NCBI GenBank assembly: GCA_035374585.1
Contig: DAOSPF010000026.1
Location: forward strand, 1-44,104
Length of the DNA: 44,104 nucleotides
Origin: JAKPQD01 sp029572965
Lineage (GTDB): Bacteria > Bacteroidota > Bacteroidia > Bacteroidales > DTGW01
Direction of reading: 5' to 3'
Positions 15,305 through 24,164 of the stretch are shown here, piece by piece; the stretch's first letter is position 1; every line of letters begins with the position of its first letter. The position numbers and the translations under genes are program-made. A model generated the notes under the pieces. That model did not search any database, was not told the DNA's origin, and saw only the letters and a list, made by a program, of their open reading frames with translations.

Positions 15305-15692
15305 GTTGTGATGTTTTAAATCATACCCCAATATTACAACCCCTCATTACACATTTCAACTTTAGTTATTAACAACCAATATGTTTCTGTCAAAAACCTT
15401 AATCCCAGTAAGGAACATAATTGTTGATAATGTAAATTGTACGCTAATGCATTGGACAAAAGTATATTTTTCAACAGTTAAAATGCAAATTTTTAACATG
15501 AGTGTTTATGCTCAATTTGACGAACTGCTATTTGAAATCATTCTATTTAAGGGACTTGTGTATCTCATACATTTATTCAACTGCCAATTTGGGGCATTCA
15601 TCTTTAATTAACAGTATTTTAATTGATTTTATTGGGCTAAAAAGAAATGTTTTTTACAAATTGCATGCTTTATAAACATTAAACACCAACTT
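15305..15692. other. Divergent intergenic region
   Basis: A gap of 388 bp between the divergent ATP-cone-like and DUF418 genes. It holds the minus-strand promoter at 15457-15489 and the long leader of that gene. A 76-codon frame on the plus strand (15381-15611) has no family features and runs antisense to that leader, so I do not call it. No convincing plus-strand promoter is seen. Confidence 0.5.
15457..15489 (-). promoter_or_regulatory. Bacteroidetes-type promoter for the ATP-cone-like gene
   Basis: On the minus strand, TTTG (15489-15486), a 21-nt spacer and TACTTTTG (15464-15457) match the Bacteroidetes TTTG/TAnnTTTG consensus. The start point would be near 15450, giving a leader of about 145 nt. 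Confidence 0.6.
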
Positions 15693-16859
15693 ATGCAACA
15701 GCCCAACACCAACCGTATTGAAGTGGTAGATGCCCTGCGTGGTTTTGCCATCATGTCTATCATGCTGCTTCACCACCTTGAACACTTTGACTTTTGGTTT
15801 TTCCCTGAAAATCTGCCTGCGTGGCTCAAAGTGGTAGATGGTGCGATATGGAAAACCATGTTCTTCCTGTTTTCGGGCAAGGCTTACACCATATTTGCCC
15901 TGCTGTTTGGCTTTACTTTCTTTATCATGTTTAACAAGCAACAACAAAATGGCAAAGGCTTCCGTCTGCGGTTTGTGTGGCGGATGTTTCTGTTGTTAGG
16001 TTTTGGCTTCATAAACTCGTTGTTTTACGAAGGAGATATTCTTACTTTCTATGCAGTATTGGGAGTTTCGCTGGTGCTTGTTTGCAAATGGAACAATAAA
16101 GCCGTGTTGATTACTGCAATTATTTTATTGTTACAGCCAATAGAGATGTTCCGATTAGGCTATGCCATTTTTCATCCCGAATATACCTTACCTGCACGTA
16201 TGTCCGATCCATTGTTTGGAAAGATTGGCGAATACCTCAGCGCCCCTTCATTTTGGGGAATGCTAAAGGGCAATATCACTAACGGAAAAATGGCAGTTAT
16301 TTACTGGAACTGGGAAAATGGACGTATATTCCAGGCTCCGGCTTTATTTATGCTGGGTATGCTGCTTGGACGCAAAGGCTACTTTTCAACTTCAGATGCT
16401 AATCAGAAATTTTGGAAAAAAGTCCTGTTTAGCTCAATCGCTACATATCTCATCCTGGGACTGATAGCCATGATAATGAAAACTCAGGCTTTAACCCCGG
16501 CTGTAAGCGATAAAACTTTCTTCCTGCTTGGTTTGTGGAGCAATGTGGCATTTACATTCTTCTGGGTATCGCTTTTCTATATTTTATATCATAAAAAAGC
16601 CTTCTCGTGGCTATTGCAGAAGCTTCGTCCCTTTGGCAAGATGAGCCTCAGCAACTATGTTATCCAGTCGCTTGTAGGTTCTTTTATTTACTATGGCTAC
16701 GGGCTGGGATTGTATCAATATACAGGTGCCACTTATTGTTTACTTATAGGTATCGTTCTATTTGTGCTCCAACTGTGGTTTTGCAAATGGTGGCTATCTC
16801 GCTTCAAACAAGGCCCGCTCGAAGGTCTGTGGCACAAAGGCACATGGGTTTTTAGTTAA
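15693..16859 (+). CDS. DUF418 / YeiB-family multi-pass membrane protein
   Basis: A 388-residue membrane protein with about ten hydrophobic segments. The N-terminus RIEVVDALRGFAIMSIMLLHH carries the R-xxxDALRGFAI-GI motif shared by YeiB/DUF418 and acyltransferase-3-like proteins. The end (FGKMSLSNYVIQSLVGSFIYYGYGLGLYQYTG, then LVLQLWFCKWWLSRFKQGPLEGLWH) is the diagnostic DUF418 C-terminal motif, GxmsLtnYl-qs ... GPlEwlwr. The function is not established; acyl or small-group transfer across the membrane has been proposed from the fold. Its stop overlaps the stop of the convergent gene at 16856 by 4 bp. Confidence 0.88.
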   Translation: MQQPNTNRIEVVDALRGFAIMSIMLLHHLEHFDFWFFPENLPAWLKVVDGAIWKTMFFLFSGKAYTIFALLFGFTFFIMFNKQQQNGKGFRLRFVWRMFLLLGFGFINSLFYEGDILTFYAVLGVSLVLVCKWNNKAVLITAIILLLQPIEMFRLGYAIFHPEYTLPARMSDPLFGKIGEYLSAPSFWGMLKGNITNGKMAVIYWNWENGRIFQAPALFMLGMLLGRKGYFSTSDANQKFWKKVLFSSIATYLILGLIAMIMKTQALTPAVSDKTFFLLGLWSNVAFTFFWVSLFYILYHKKAFSWLLQKLRPFGKMSLSNYVIQSLVGSFIYYGYGLGLYQYTGATYCLLIGIVLFVLQLWFCKWWLSRFKQGPLEGLWHKGTWVFS

Positions 16860-17233
16860 AAATAATCCAATATCTTTCCATGTATTAATATACCAAGCAA
16901 ATCAATATGATACCACATGCGGGCATAAAAATAGGCCAGGATGAAGATGCAAACAACAAAGCTAACGAACAATCCAAGGTAACGCCCTCCTAACGATTTG
17001 CCCGACCTTACAATCTTGGAAGACAAAACAGTAAGCCAAATCTCGAGTTTGGCGTATAATGGGTACAAAATAACCGTAATTATTGCCATTGCAATCAAAG
17101 TATAGGTCAATGGCTTGTAATGACTCTTGTATTTGGTCAACAAGTCCCCAATAACACCGGTTAACAGGTTTGCCGTTAAGATGGTGATTGTCATTACCGC
17201 AAATTTGAAAGCTTTTCGATACAAATTATTCAT
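16856..17233 (-). CDS. Small membrane protein, three predicted helices, unknown
   Basis: A 125-residue protein with hydrophobic segments at about 13-31 (VMTITILTANLLTGVIG), 42-63 (PLTYTLIAMAIITVILYPLYA) and 87-107 (LGLFVSFVVCIFILAYFYARMW). Between the second and third is a basic loop (SSKIVRSGKSLGGRY). No family is recognised. It converges on the DUF418 gene with a 4-bp overlap and diverges from the phosphatase gene. Confidence 0.7.
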   Translation of the reverse strand: MNNLYRKAFKFAVMTITILTANLLTGVIGDLLTKYKSHYKPLTYTLIAMAIITVILYPLYAKLEIWLTVLSSKIVRSGKSLGGRYLGLFVSFVVCIFILAYFYARMWYHIDLLGILIHGKILDYF

Positions 17234-17371
17234 TGTTCTCAGTTAACTGATTAAATTTCATACAATTATACAATTTTATTTTATTTATTTACAACTGAAA
17301 CGCTGAAACTTGCCCTGTGCTTAATTTCCCTTTTTTTATAAAAAATACCCAAAAAGTATTAGGTCATTTTT

Positions 17372-17379
17372 TACTTTTA
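17372..17379 (+). promoter_or_regulatory. Possible -7 box before the SpoIIE phosphatase gene
   Basis: TACTTTTA resembles TAnnTTTG with A in place of the final G. The same variant occurs before the sigma factor gene (1578), the LolA-like gene (2703) and, on the minus strand, pstS (40309-40302). Distance to the ATG is 55 bp. Confidence 0.35.
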
Positions 17380-17433
17380 TAAAGATTTTATATTATCATT
17401 GTAAAAAAGTTAGGTATTTTTTTTTTTACTAAC

Positions 17434-19011
17434 ATGGAGGCAATCATTGGCAAAATAGACACATTTATTCGTCCCTCATACAAGGACAATAAATTTATTT
17501 TACAAAAAGCCCGTTTGCTGGTTGCCACTCATATCATCACTTTTATTTATGCCCTTGTACACCTTATCATTTTCCTTTTCATCGGGTTTAATGCAGCTGC
17601 ATGTGCCTTAAGTATCCTTATTATTACCACTTTAACAGGGCTTTTTTTGTTTAAAAAAACCATATCTATCAATGTAGCAACCAATTCCATCATTTTTTTT
17701 GCATTCTTAAGCTTCATAACTATTATTGTTTCAACCGGGGGCATTTTTTCGCCCACCTTGTCGTGGTTACTTCCGGTTTCGCTCATCGGCTTTTTGCTTG
17801 CCAACAGGACTATAGGCCTTTTCTGGAGTACCATCAGCATTTTTACCATTCTGACCTTCTTTGTTTTAAACAAAAATGATGTGAGGTTTCCTATCATTTT
17901 GCAAAACCAATATATCAGCCTTCACAACGTTATAGCTTATTTTGGATCAAGTGTATTCGTGCTTTTGGTGGTTCTCATATATGATACCATCAGCCGTAAC
18001 AGGACACGTGAGCTGGAGCTGATTAATGAAAAGCTTACTGAAAGTGAAGCATCGTTGCTCGAATCAATGCAAGCATTGGAAAATAAAGATTTTGACCTTC
18101 AGGTAATGAACAGCGAACTGCTTGAAAAGACGGAAGAGCTGATGCAGCAAACTGAAGAAATCATTACACAAAAGAAAGAAATAGAAAGCCAGCGTGATGA
18201 AATATTTGAACAAAAAAAGGAAATAGAACGTAAAAACCAAAACCTTACCGACAGCATTATTTATGCTAAACGCATCCAACAAGCCATGTTGCCAAACAAA
18301 GACCTGATAGCCACCAACTGTCCCGAGCATTTTATCCTTTTCAAACCCCGCGATATTGTAAGTGGCGACTTTTACTGGTTCAAACAAATAAAAAACTTTA
18401 CTTATATAGCTGCTGCCGACTGCACAGGACACGGCGTTCCGGGGGCATTCATGAGTATGCTTGGCATCTCTATCCTGAACGAAATTGTCACTAAGCGCGA
18501 CCTCAACCCTCCTAACGAAGTGTTGGATGAACTTCGCAAAAGGGTAAAAAAATCGTTGCACCAAACCGGGCAAGACGGTGAAGCCCAGGACGGAATGGAT
18601 ATTGCGCTTTGCCTGATTGACAAGGAAAGTAACGAGATACAATTTTCAGGGGCGTTTAATCCCTTATATATATACCGAAAAAATGCGCACAACTCGTACG
18701 ACCTCATAGAATCAAAAGCTGACCGCATGCCCATTGGCATACACCCGCATGACAACCGCCCCTTTACAAACAGAAGACTCAACCTTCAGAAAAATGACAC
18801 TCTCTACATCTTTTCTGATGGATATACATCTCAATTTGGCGGACAAAAGTCTGAAAAATTTAAATCTGTGCGATTGAAAGAAATACTCCTCGATATTCAG
18901 GACAAAGACATGCAAACCCAGCAACAAATACTGGAGGATACCATAACCCAATGGATGGGCAAATCAGAACAGGTAGATGATATATTGCTCATTGGCGTGA
19001 GGATTAGTTAA
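17434..19011 (+). CDS. Membrane-anchored PP2C/SpoIIE-type serine phosphatase (RsbU-like)
   Basis: A 525-residue protein. The N-terminal 185 residues hold about six transmembrane helices in three pairs, resembling a membrane sensor module. A long coiled coil follows (about 195-275, rich in E, K and Q: EELMQQTEEIITQKKEIESQ and onward). The C-terminal domain (about 280-525) is SpoIIE-like: YAKRIQQAMLP, FKPRDIVSGDFYW, AAADCTGHGVPGAFMSMLG with metal-binding Asp, GMDIALCLID, then YIFSDGYTSQFGG and VDDILLIGVRI. Such enzymes dephosphorylate serine on anti-sigma-antagonist-like proteins; no such partner is nearby. The gene is monocistronic, in a region of other envelope genes. Confidence 0.92.
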   Translation: MEAIIGKIDTFIRPSYKDNKFILQKARLLVATHIITFIYALVHLIIFLFIGFNAAACALSILIITTLTGLFLFKKTISINVATNSIIFFAFLSFITIIVSTGGIFSPTLSWLLPVSLIGFLLANRTIGLFWSTISIFTILTFFVLNKNDVRFPIILQNQYISLHNVIAYFGSSVFVLLVVLIYDTISRNRTRELELINEKLTESEASLLESMQALENKDFDLQVMNSELLEKTEELMQQTEEIITQKKEIESQRDEIFEQKKEIERKNQNLTDSIIYAKRIQQAMLPNKDLIATNCPEHFILFKPRDIVSGDFYWFKQIKNFTYIAAADCTGHGVPGAFMSMLGISILNEIVTKRDLNPPNEVLDELRKRVKKSLHQTGQDGEAQDGMDIALCLIDKESNEIQFSGAFNPLYIYRKNAHNSYDLIESKADRMPIGIHPHDNRPFTNRRLNLQKNDTLYIFSDGYTSQFGGQKSEKFKSVRLKEILLDIQDKDMQTQQQILEDTITQWMGKSEQVDDILLIGVRIS

Positions 19012-19110
19012 CTGGCTTAAAGATTGTCAGTTCCAGTAAATACAAGTATTGTAGAGTTATATTTTAAGATTCTATAACATTTTTAAGGCTTTTCTTTCAT
19101 CTAAAGGTTC

Positions 19111-19118
19111 TATTTTTG
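19111..19118 (+). promoter_or_regulatory. Bacteroidetes -7 box before the M23 peptidase gene
   Basis: TATTTTTG matches TAnnTTTG exactly and lies 22 bp before the GTG start at 19141, giving a very short leader. It supports the GTG start. No clear -33 box is seen. Confidence 0.55.
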
Positions 19119-19140
19119 TGCCCAACCAAAAATTTTTCCC

Positions 19141-19929
19141 GTGACAAAAAAAATTATATTAACTATTACCTCTTTATTCGTGCTTTTTACCCCCGAAAAA
19201 AGTATAAATACTATATTAAAAGCCAGTCCATTACAAACTGAAACTGTCATTAACAAAATAGATACCGCTACAACCCACTCCATTTTTAATATTTCCAACT
19301 TAGGCCCTTATGTTTTCCCTGTCAAAGGAAAAGTAATCAGCCCCTACGGCAAACGTGGACACAGGTTTCATCCGGGTACCGACATTAAATTACAGTTGGG
19401 CGACACTGTGCGGGCTATGTTCAAAGGTATTGTAGTCCGTTCAGGCAGATATTACGGCTATGGCTTGCTGGTTATCCTCAAACATCCTGATGACATTGAG
19501 ACATACTATGCCCACCTGAGCAAATGCATTGCCAATGTTGGCGACACAGTCAACCCGGGAGATGTAATTGGCCTCGGAGGAAGGACAGGCAGGGCAACTA
19601 CTACTCACCTGCATTTCGAAATAAGATACCACGCTAAAGCATATAATGCCCAGAAATTATTTGACTTTGAGCAGCAAAAGCTCATTGCTGAAAATTATTC
19701 TGAAGAAACTCCAGTAAAACTTGCTGATTCAAAAAGTGACACCCTTGCAGCCCCTATTAATACAGAGAAAAATGTACATGAAGAAAAAATATTCCATATT
19801 ATCAAAAAAGGAGATACTTTGTTCTCGCTGGCCAAAAAATACGGCACTACAGTAAACAACATTTGTAAGCTGAACCATTTGTCCGAAAATACTATACTCA
19901 AGATTGGAAGAAAGCTGAAAATACAGTAA
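19141..19929 (+). CDS. M23 peptidase with C-terminal LysM domain
   Basis: A 262-residue exported peptidase starting at GTG. The signal is a short hydrophobic N-terminus (KKIILTITSLFVLFTP). The LytM/M23 domain (about 56-165) has the zinc ligands His77 and Asp81 in RFHPGTDIKL, His125 in YYAHLS, and His156/His158 in TTHLHFEIR, so the site is complete and the enzyme should be active on peptidoglycan cross-links. A linker of about 45 residues leads to one LysM domain (217-262, HIIKKGDTLFSLAKKYGTTVNNICKLN), which binds glycan. It is probably a cell-wall hydrolase in growth or division. The exact position of GTG is set by the -7 box just upstream. Confidence 0.93.
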   Translation: MTKKIILTITSLFVLFTPEKSINTILKASPLQTETVINKIDTATTHSIFNISNLGPYVFPVKGKVISPYGKRGHRFHPGTDIKLQLGDTVRAMFKGIVVRSGRYYGYGLLVILKHPDDIETYYAHLSKCIANVGDTVNPGDVIGLGGRTGRATTTHLHFEIRYHAKAYNAQKLFDFEQQKLIAENYSEETPVKLADSKSDTLAAPINTEKNVHEEKIFHIIKKGDTLFSLAKKYGTTVNNICKLNHLSENTILKIGRKLKIQ

Positions 19930-20153
19930 AACATATTCTTCAAAAAAAACTGCAAATAGCCTGAAAATCACAACAATTATAGCCAACACTTTGCCTCTTC
20001 CCAAAAAAAGTATCATAAAAATCTCCCAAGTAACAAAAAATGAGATTATTATATTTTTTTGAGGTTAAAACATGTTAAGTATAGTGTTTGGTGAACAATT
20101 TTTTCGGAATATTGTAAATTGTTTGATTTAGTCACTTTTTTTAAGTTTTTACC

Positions 20154-21863
20154 ATGAAGAAAAAGCTTGTTTTTTTTGCACTCGGTGTAAGTTTATTTGT
20201 TTTGGGGGGATTCGTGGACAACGAATTCAAAATAACCAAAAACCTCGATATATTTTTCAACCTATACAAAGAAGTCAATTACTTTTACGTGGACGACATT
20301 GACCCCGAAAAAATTATGCAATCTGGCATTGATGGTATGCTGAAATCTCTCGACCCATATACCACGTTCATCCCTGAATCTAAAATGAACGATTTCAAAT
20401 TTCAAACTACAGGACAATACGGGGGCATTGGGGCCATTATTCGACGTAGCAAAGACGGAGTGCTGATAAGCGAACCCTACGAAGGTTGTCCGGCAGCCAA
20501 AACAGGCCTCCTGGCAGGCGATGTTATTATAGAAATTGATGGAAAAAACGTGAAAGACAATACTGTTTCAGATGTCAGCGAATTGCTCAAAGGCGAACCT
20601 GGCACAAATGTAACCGTCTTAATTAAAAGGCCTTTTAGCGATGAGCTAATTAAAAAAACCATCCGCCGCGAAAAAATTACTATCCCCAATGTCCCATATT
20701 TCGGCATGTTAAAAGACTCTGTCGGATATATAAAGCTTACCAACTTTACTACTGATGCAGGCGAAGAAGTCCGTAAAGCTGTTAAACAGCTAAAAGCTCA
20801 ACGTGCAAAAGCTTATATCCTTGATTTGAGAGACAACCCCGGAGGATTGCTTAATGAAGCCGTCAAAGTGGCCAACTGTTTTATGCCCAAAAAACAACTC
20901 GTTGTTTACACAAAAGGCCGCATAAAAGAAGCTACTAAAGAACATTTTACAATAGATGAACCCGAAGATACTATCAGCCCGGTTATTGTGCTGGTCAACC
21001 GAGGCTCTGCCTCAGCGTCTGAAATTGTTACAGGGGCTCTGCAAGACCTTGACAGGGCCGTCATTGTAGGCCAACGTACCTTTGGCAAAGGCCTCGTGCA
21101 ACAAACAAGGCCTTTAAGTTACAATACCCAGCTTAAAGTAACCACTGCCAAATATTACATCCCAAGTGGCAGGTGCATACAGGCCGTTGACTACTCGCAC
21201 CGCAACGAAGACGGCAGTGTCGGCCATATACCAGACTCGCTCATCAAAGAATTTAAAACCCGCAATGGCCGTAAAGTTTATGATGGCGGAGGAATAATCC
21301 CTGACATAAAAGTAATTAAAGAAAAAGTCAGCGACATTACCTACAATCTTTACCTGGGCAACTACATTTTTGACTTCGCCACACAGTACTGTGCTAAAAA
21401 TAAAAAAATTGAAACACCTGAAAAATTTACAGTTACAGATACCTTATATGACCAGTTTATAACATTCCTTAAAGACAAAGATTTTGATTATAAAACTAAA
21501 AGCGAAGAAGAATTGAAAAAACTGATTGATATTGCCAAAAAAGAAAAATATTACCAACACGCCGAACAAGAATTCGCCATGCTTAAAGAAAAGTTGTCGC
21601 ACAACAAAGAAAAAGACCTTCAAACTTTCCGCAACGAAATTTCAGGTTTTATCATTGACGAAATTGTTACCCGTAAATATTTCCAAAAAGGGCGGATAAT
21701 AGCTTCTTTGCAAAACGACATAGAACTTGATTCGGCTATGATGGTTATCAAAAACAAAAAACGCTATTACAGCTTGTTACAGCCTTCTACTGCAATAGTA
21801 GCCGAAAAACCAAAGACAGATAAAGATAACGAGGAAGAAAAAGACGAAGAAGCCGACGAATAA
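20154..21863 (+). CDS. C-terminal processing protease, S41 family (CtpA/Prc-like)
   Basis: A 569-residue protease with an N-terminal membrane anchor or signal (KKKLVFFALGVSLFVLGGF). A PDZ domain follows (about 88-165, YGGIGAIIRR ... GLLAGDVIIEIDGK). The S41 core holds AYILDLRDNPGGLL (about 220-233), NRGSASASEIVTGAL with nucleophile Ser287, and TFGKGLVQ with general-base Lys312, 25 residues on as in known CTPs. After the core is a long helical C-terminal part (about 385-569), ending in an acidic tail (DKDNEEEKDEEADE). It acts in the periplasm, degrading or trimming proteins at the C-terminus. The C-terminal extension is typical of Bacteroidetes members. It is monocistronic. Confidence 0.95.
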   Translation: MKKKLVFFALGVSLFVLGGFVDNEFKITKNLDIFFNLYKEVNYFYVDDIDPEKIMQSGIDGMLKSLDPYTTFIPESKMNDFKFQTTGQYGGIGAIIRRSKDGVLISEPYEGCPAAKTGLLAGDVIIEIDGKNVKDNTVSDVSELLKGEPGTNVTVLIKRPFSDELIKKTIRREKITIPNVPYFGMLKDSVGYIKLTNFTTDAGEEVRKAVKQLKAQRAKAYILDLRDNPGGLLNEAVKVANCFMPKKQLVVYTKGRIKEATKEHFTIDEPEDTISPVIVLVNRGSASASEIVTGALQDLDRAVIVGQRTFGKGLVQQTRPLSYNTQLKVTTAKYYIPSGRCIQAVDYSHRNEDGSVGHIPDSLIKEFKTRNGRKVYDGGGIIPDIKVIKEKVSDITYNLYLGNYIFDFATQYCAKNKKIETPEKFTVTDTLYDQFITFLKDKDFDYKTKSEEELKKLIDIAKKEKYYQHAEQEFAMLKEKLSHNKEKDLQTFRNEISGFIIDEIVTRKYFQKGRIIASLQNDIELDSAMMVIKNKKRYYSLLQPSTAIVAEKPKTDKDNEEEKDEEADE

Positions 21864-21970
21864 TACTTAAAAAAATTATCAAAAAGAATGGCTCAAAAAC
21901 GCTTATTGCCATATACTAAACCACTATCAACATAATCAAATCTATTAGCAGGTTTAGTTACTATTACAGC

Positions 21971-22055
21971 TCAAATCAATCATTAGCAAGCATTTCCTGC
22001 CAACGTAAATGATTAATTGGGGGTTAAACATTTCTTAATACTTAATTTAGAATAA
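21971..22055 (+). repeat. Possible third copy of the AT-rich structured intergenic element (copy C)
   Basis: TCAAATCAATCATTAGCAAG resembles the left arm of the elements at 36245 and 40345, and TTAATACTTAATTTAGAATAA resembles their right arm. Here AAATGATTAATTGGG also pairs back with the left arm. The middle is shorter and less regular, so membership is tentative. It lies before the cheW-like gene. Confidence 0.35.
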
Positions 22056-22131
22056 AAAATTGACCGCTAATTTTTTAGTAAACTAATATTTCCTAACTTC
22101 GTACAAGTAATTATGGTTAATTCTAAATCTT

Positions 22132-22641
22132 ATGGAAACAAATACTAAAACTCAGGTTGGCTCTTACCTCACATTTGTGTTGGCCAGTGAATTATATGCA
22201 GTTCACGTAAAAAATGTATTGAACATTGTAGAATTAACAAAAATTACCAAAGTGCCACGCACTCCTGAGTATATGTTGGGCATCATCAATCTTCGTGGCA
22301 TGGTACTGCCTGTGGTAGATGCCCGAAAAAAATTTGGGATGCCCGAAACTGAAATAACCACAAATACCTGTATATTAGTTATTGAAGTAACCGTTTTAAA
22401 TAAAAACCTGCTTGTTGGCCTGATGGTTGATGGTGTAAAAGAAGTAGTTGAAATTGACGCTTCGCAGGTAAAAGAGCCGCCTTCAGTAGGTTTTGGCAAC
22501 AACAACCGCTTTATCAATGGCGTTTACAACGACGCTGCCGGCCAGTTTATCATGATACTTGATATGGAAGAAGTATTTTCAACCGAAGAAGTAGTAGCTT
22601 TGAGCAACCATACCGAAAATGTTGAACAACAAGCAGAATAA
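22132..22641 (+). CDS. Stand-alone CheW-like coupling protein
   Basis: A 169-residue single-domain CheW-like protein. Seen: SYLTFVLASELYAVHVKNVLNIVEL, the conserved RTPEYMLGIINLRGMVLPVVDARKKFGM, then LVGLMVDGVKEVVEIDASQVKEPP and RFINGVYN ... FIMILDMEEVFS. CheW domains link receptors to a CheA kinase through SH3-like folds. No receptor, CheA or other chemotaxis gene is in the window, so its partners lie elsewhere or it serves another signalling array. The next gene (LOG family) starts 9 bp after its stop and is likely co-transcribed. Confidence 0.92.
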   Translation: METNTKTQVGSYLTFVLASELYAVHVKNVLNIVELTKITKVPRTPEYMLGIINLRGMVLPVVDARKKFGMPETEITTNTCILVIEVTVLNKNLLVGLMVDGVKEVVEIDASQVKEPPSVGFGNNNRFINGVYNDAAGQFIMILDMEEVFSTEEVVALSNHTENVEQQAE

Positions 22642-22650
22642 CCATAAAAC

Positions 22651-23238
22651 ATGCAACAACTACAAAGAGTTACAGTTTTTTGTGCATCAAGTACTAAAAG
22701 CGACAAAGCTTTTCTTCAATCTGCCTATAACTTAGGCTGCATTCTGGCCTTAAACAAAATAGCCGTCGTTTATGGCGGAGGTTCTGTAGGCAGTATGGGG
22801 GCATTAGCCAACGGGACGCTATACAACAAAGGCCATATCACCGGAGTGATCCCTCAATTTATGATGGAACTTGAATGGGGAAACCCTCTTGTATCAGAAA
22901 TGATAGTAACCGAAACTTTGTCCGAACGAAAAAAAATATTGCTCCAAATGGCTGATGCTGTAATTGTATTGCCCGGAGGCTCAGGAACCCTTGACGAACT
23001 GGCCGATACGATGGCCAATAAAAAACTTGGGCTTTACACCAAACCCATTATACTGGTTAATCAGGCCAACTTCTTCAACCCTTTTTTAGATTTTTTTGAC
23101 AAAATGATAGAAGAAAAGTTCATGCTCCCGGCCCACCGGCAAATGTTTTCAGTAGTAAAAACCGAAGTAGATGTATTACAAGCCATTGCCGATGCCCCAA
23201 AATGGGAAAACATAGCCATGGACTTTGCCGCATTTTAA
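22651..23238 (+). CDS. LOG-family protein (TIGR00730; nucleotide phosphoribohydrolase-like)
   Basis: A 195-residue Rossmann-fold protein of the LONELY GUY family. Seen: VTVFCASSTKS at the start, VYGGGSVGSMGALANG (about 40-55), the substrate motif SERKKIL with Arg93 and the diagnostic PGGSGTLDEL (108-117) with Glu116. Family members release cytokinin bases from nucleoside 5'-monophosphates by splitting the N-glycosidic bond; in bacteria the natural substrate is often AMP-like. It follows the CheW-like gene closely on the same strand and converges on the GldA-like gene 8 bp downstream. Confidence 0.93.
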   Translation: MQQLQRVTVFCASSTKSDKAFLQSAYNLGCILALNKIAVVYGGGSVGSMGALANGTLYNKGHITGVIPQFMMELEWGNPLVSEMIVTETLSERKKILLQMADAVIVLPGGSGTLDELADTMANKKLGLYTKPIILVNQANFFNPFLDFFDKMIEEKFMLPAHRQMFSVVKTEVDVLQAIADAPKWENIAMDFAAF

Positions 23239-23246
23239 TTGCTATT

Positions 23247-24137
23247 TTACTTTGTCAGTTCTCTAAACACTTCTTCAAGACTATTTTCCTGAGCTTGCAT
23301 AGAAAGAACCAACAGGCCTTTTTCAGCTATCATTTTAGAAATTGGTTCACGAACGTCTGTGTGACTTTCAATAAACCATTTCCCATCAAGAAATTCTATC
23401 CTCTCTATTCCTTCAATCTTCTCAAAACAGCTTTTTTCTATTGCTCCGTTTAATTCCAAAACATTGGTACGCTTTGACATTTTCATTTCTTTGGGCCTGT
23501 TGTCTGCTACAACTTTACCTTTGTTGATTACCACAATACGGTCACATATTGCTTCAACTTCCTGCATAATATGAGTTGAAAGAAGTATAGTTCTATGCTT
23601 TCCCGTTTCCTTTATTAAATTCCGTATCTCTATAATTTGATTTGGATCTAACCCCGAAGTAGGCTCATCCAAAATTAATACCTCCGGATCATGAATCAAC
23701 GCTTGGGCCAATCCAACCCTCTGACGATAACCCTTCGACAAAGCAGATATTTGTTTGTTTTGCTCAGCTGTCAACCCCGTCTTTACAATCATTTCATTAA
23801 CCTTCTGCTTTGCATCGTTACGGGTATAAAAAAACCTTGCCGCAAAATACAAATACTCCTTAATGTACATATTTTCGTAAAGAGGATTATGCTCAGGCAA
23901 ATAACCAATCTTTTTTTTAATAACTAAAGGCGAATCCCCAATATTTTCACCGTCAAATAATACTCGCCCTGATGTTGGATGTAGTATCCCGGTTATTATT
24001 TTCATCAAGGTAGTCTTTCCAGCCCCATTTGGCCCCAAAAAACCTGTTACTTGCGATTCAACAATATTAAAACTGACCTGATCTAAAGCAGTCTGTTTGC
24101 CAAACTTTTTTGTAACACCTTCAATTGATACTACCAT
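23247..24137 (-). CDS. gldA: ABC transporter ATP-binding protein, GldA-like
   Basis: A 296-residue ATPase: Walker A GPNGAGKTT (35-43), YLPEHNPLYENMYIKEYLYFAA (Q-loop region), signature LSKGYRQRVGLAQAL, Walker B VLILDEPTSGLDPNQ, and switch His in LLSTHIMQEVE. Length, the PEHNPLY segment and the C-terminal domain ending ENSLEEVFRELTK all fit the gliding-motility-associated GldA family rather than a plain ABC-2 ATPase, but I rate the name only as probable. In gliders GldA works with GldF and GldG; neither is here. In non-gliding Bacteroidetes the ATPase is kept and its role is not clear. It follows the universal stress protein gene by 27 bp on the same strand. Confidence 0.8.
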   Translation of the reverse strand: MVVSIEGVTKKFGKQTALDQVSFNIVESQVTGFLGPNGAGKTTLMKIITGILHPTSGRVLFDGENIGDSPLVIKKKIGYLPEHNPLYENMYIKEYLYFAARFFYTRNDAKQKVNEMIVKTGLTAEQNKQISALSKGYRQRVGLAQALIHDPEVLILDEPTSGLDPNQIIEIRNLIKETGKHRTILLSTHIMQEVEAICDRIVVINKGKVVADNRPKEMKMSKRTNVLELNGAIEKSCFEKIEGIERIEFLDGKWFIESHTDVREPISKMIAEKGLLVLSMQAQENSLEEVFRELTK

Positions 24138-24164
24138 ACAACCCTATACTTTGCTAAACAACTT

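Noticed and set aside
15381..15611. A 76-codon plus-strand frame in the gap before the DUF418 gene
   Set aside because: No family features, odd composition, and it runs antisense to the leader of the ATP-cone-like gene with its promoter inside it.
18064..18642. Long open frame antisense to the SpoIIE phosphatase gene
   Set aside because: Shadow of a well-supported gene; the composition is that of reverse-read coiled coil and no start signal is seen.
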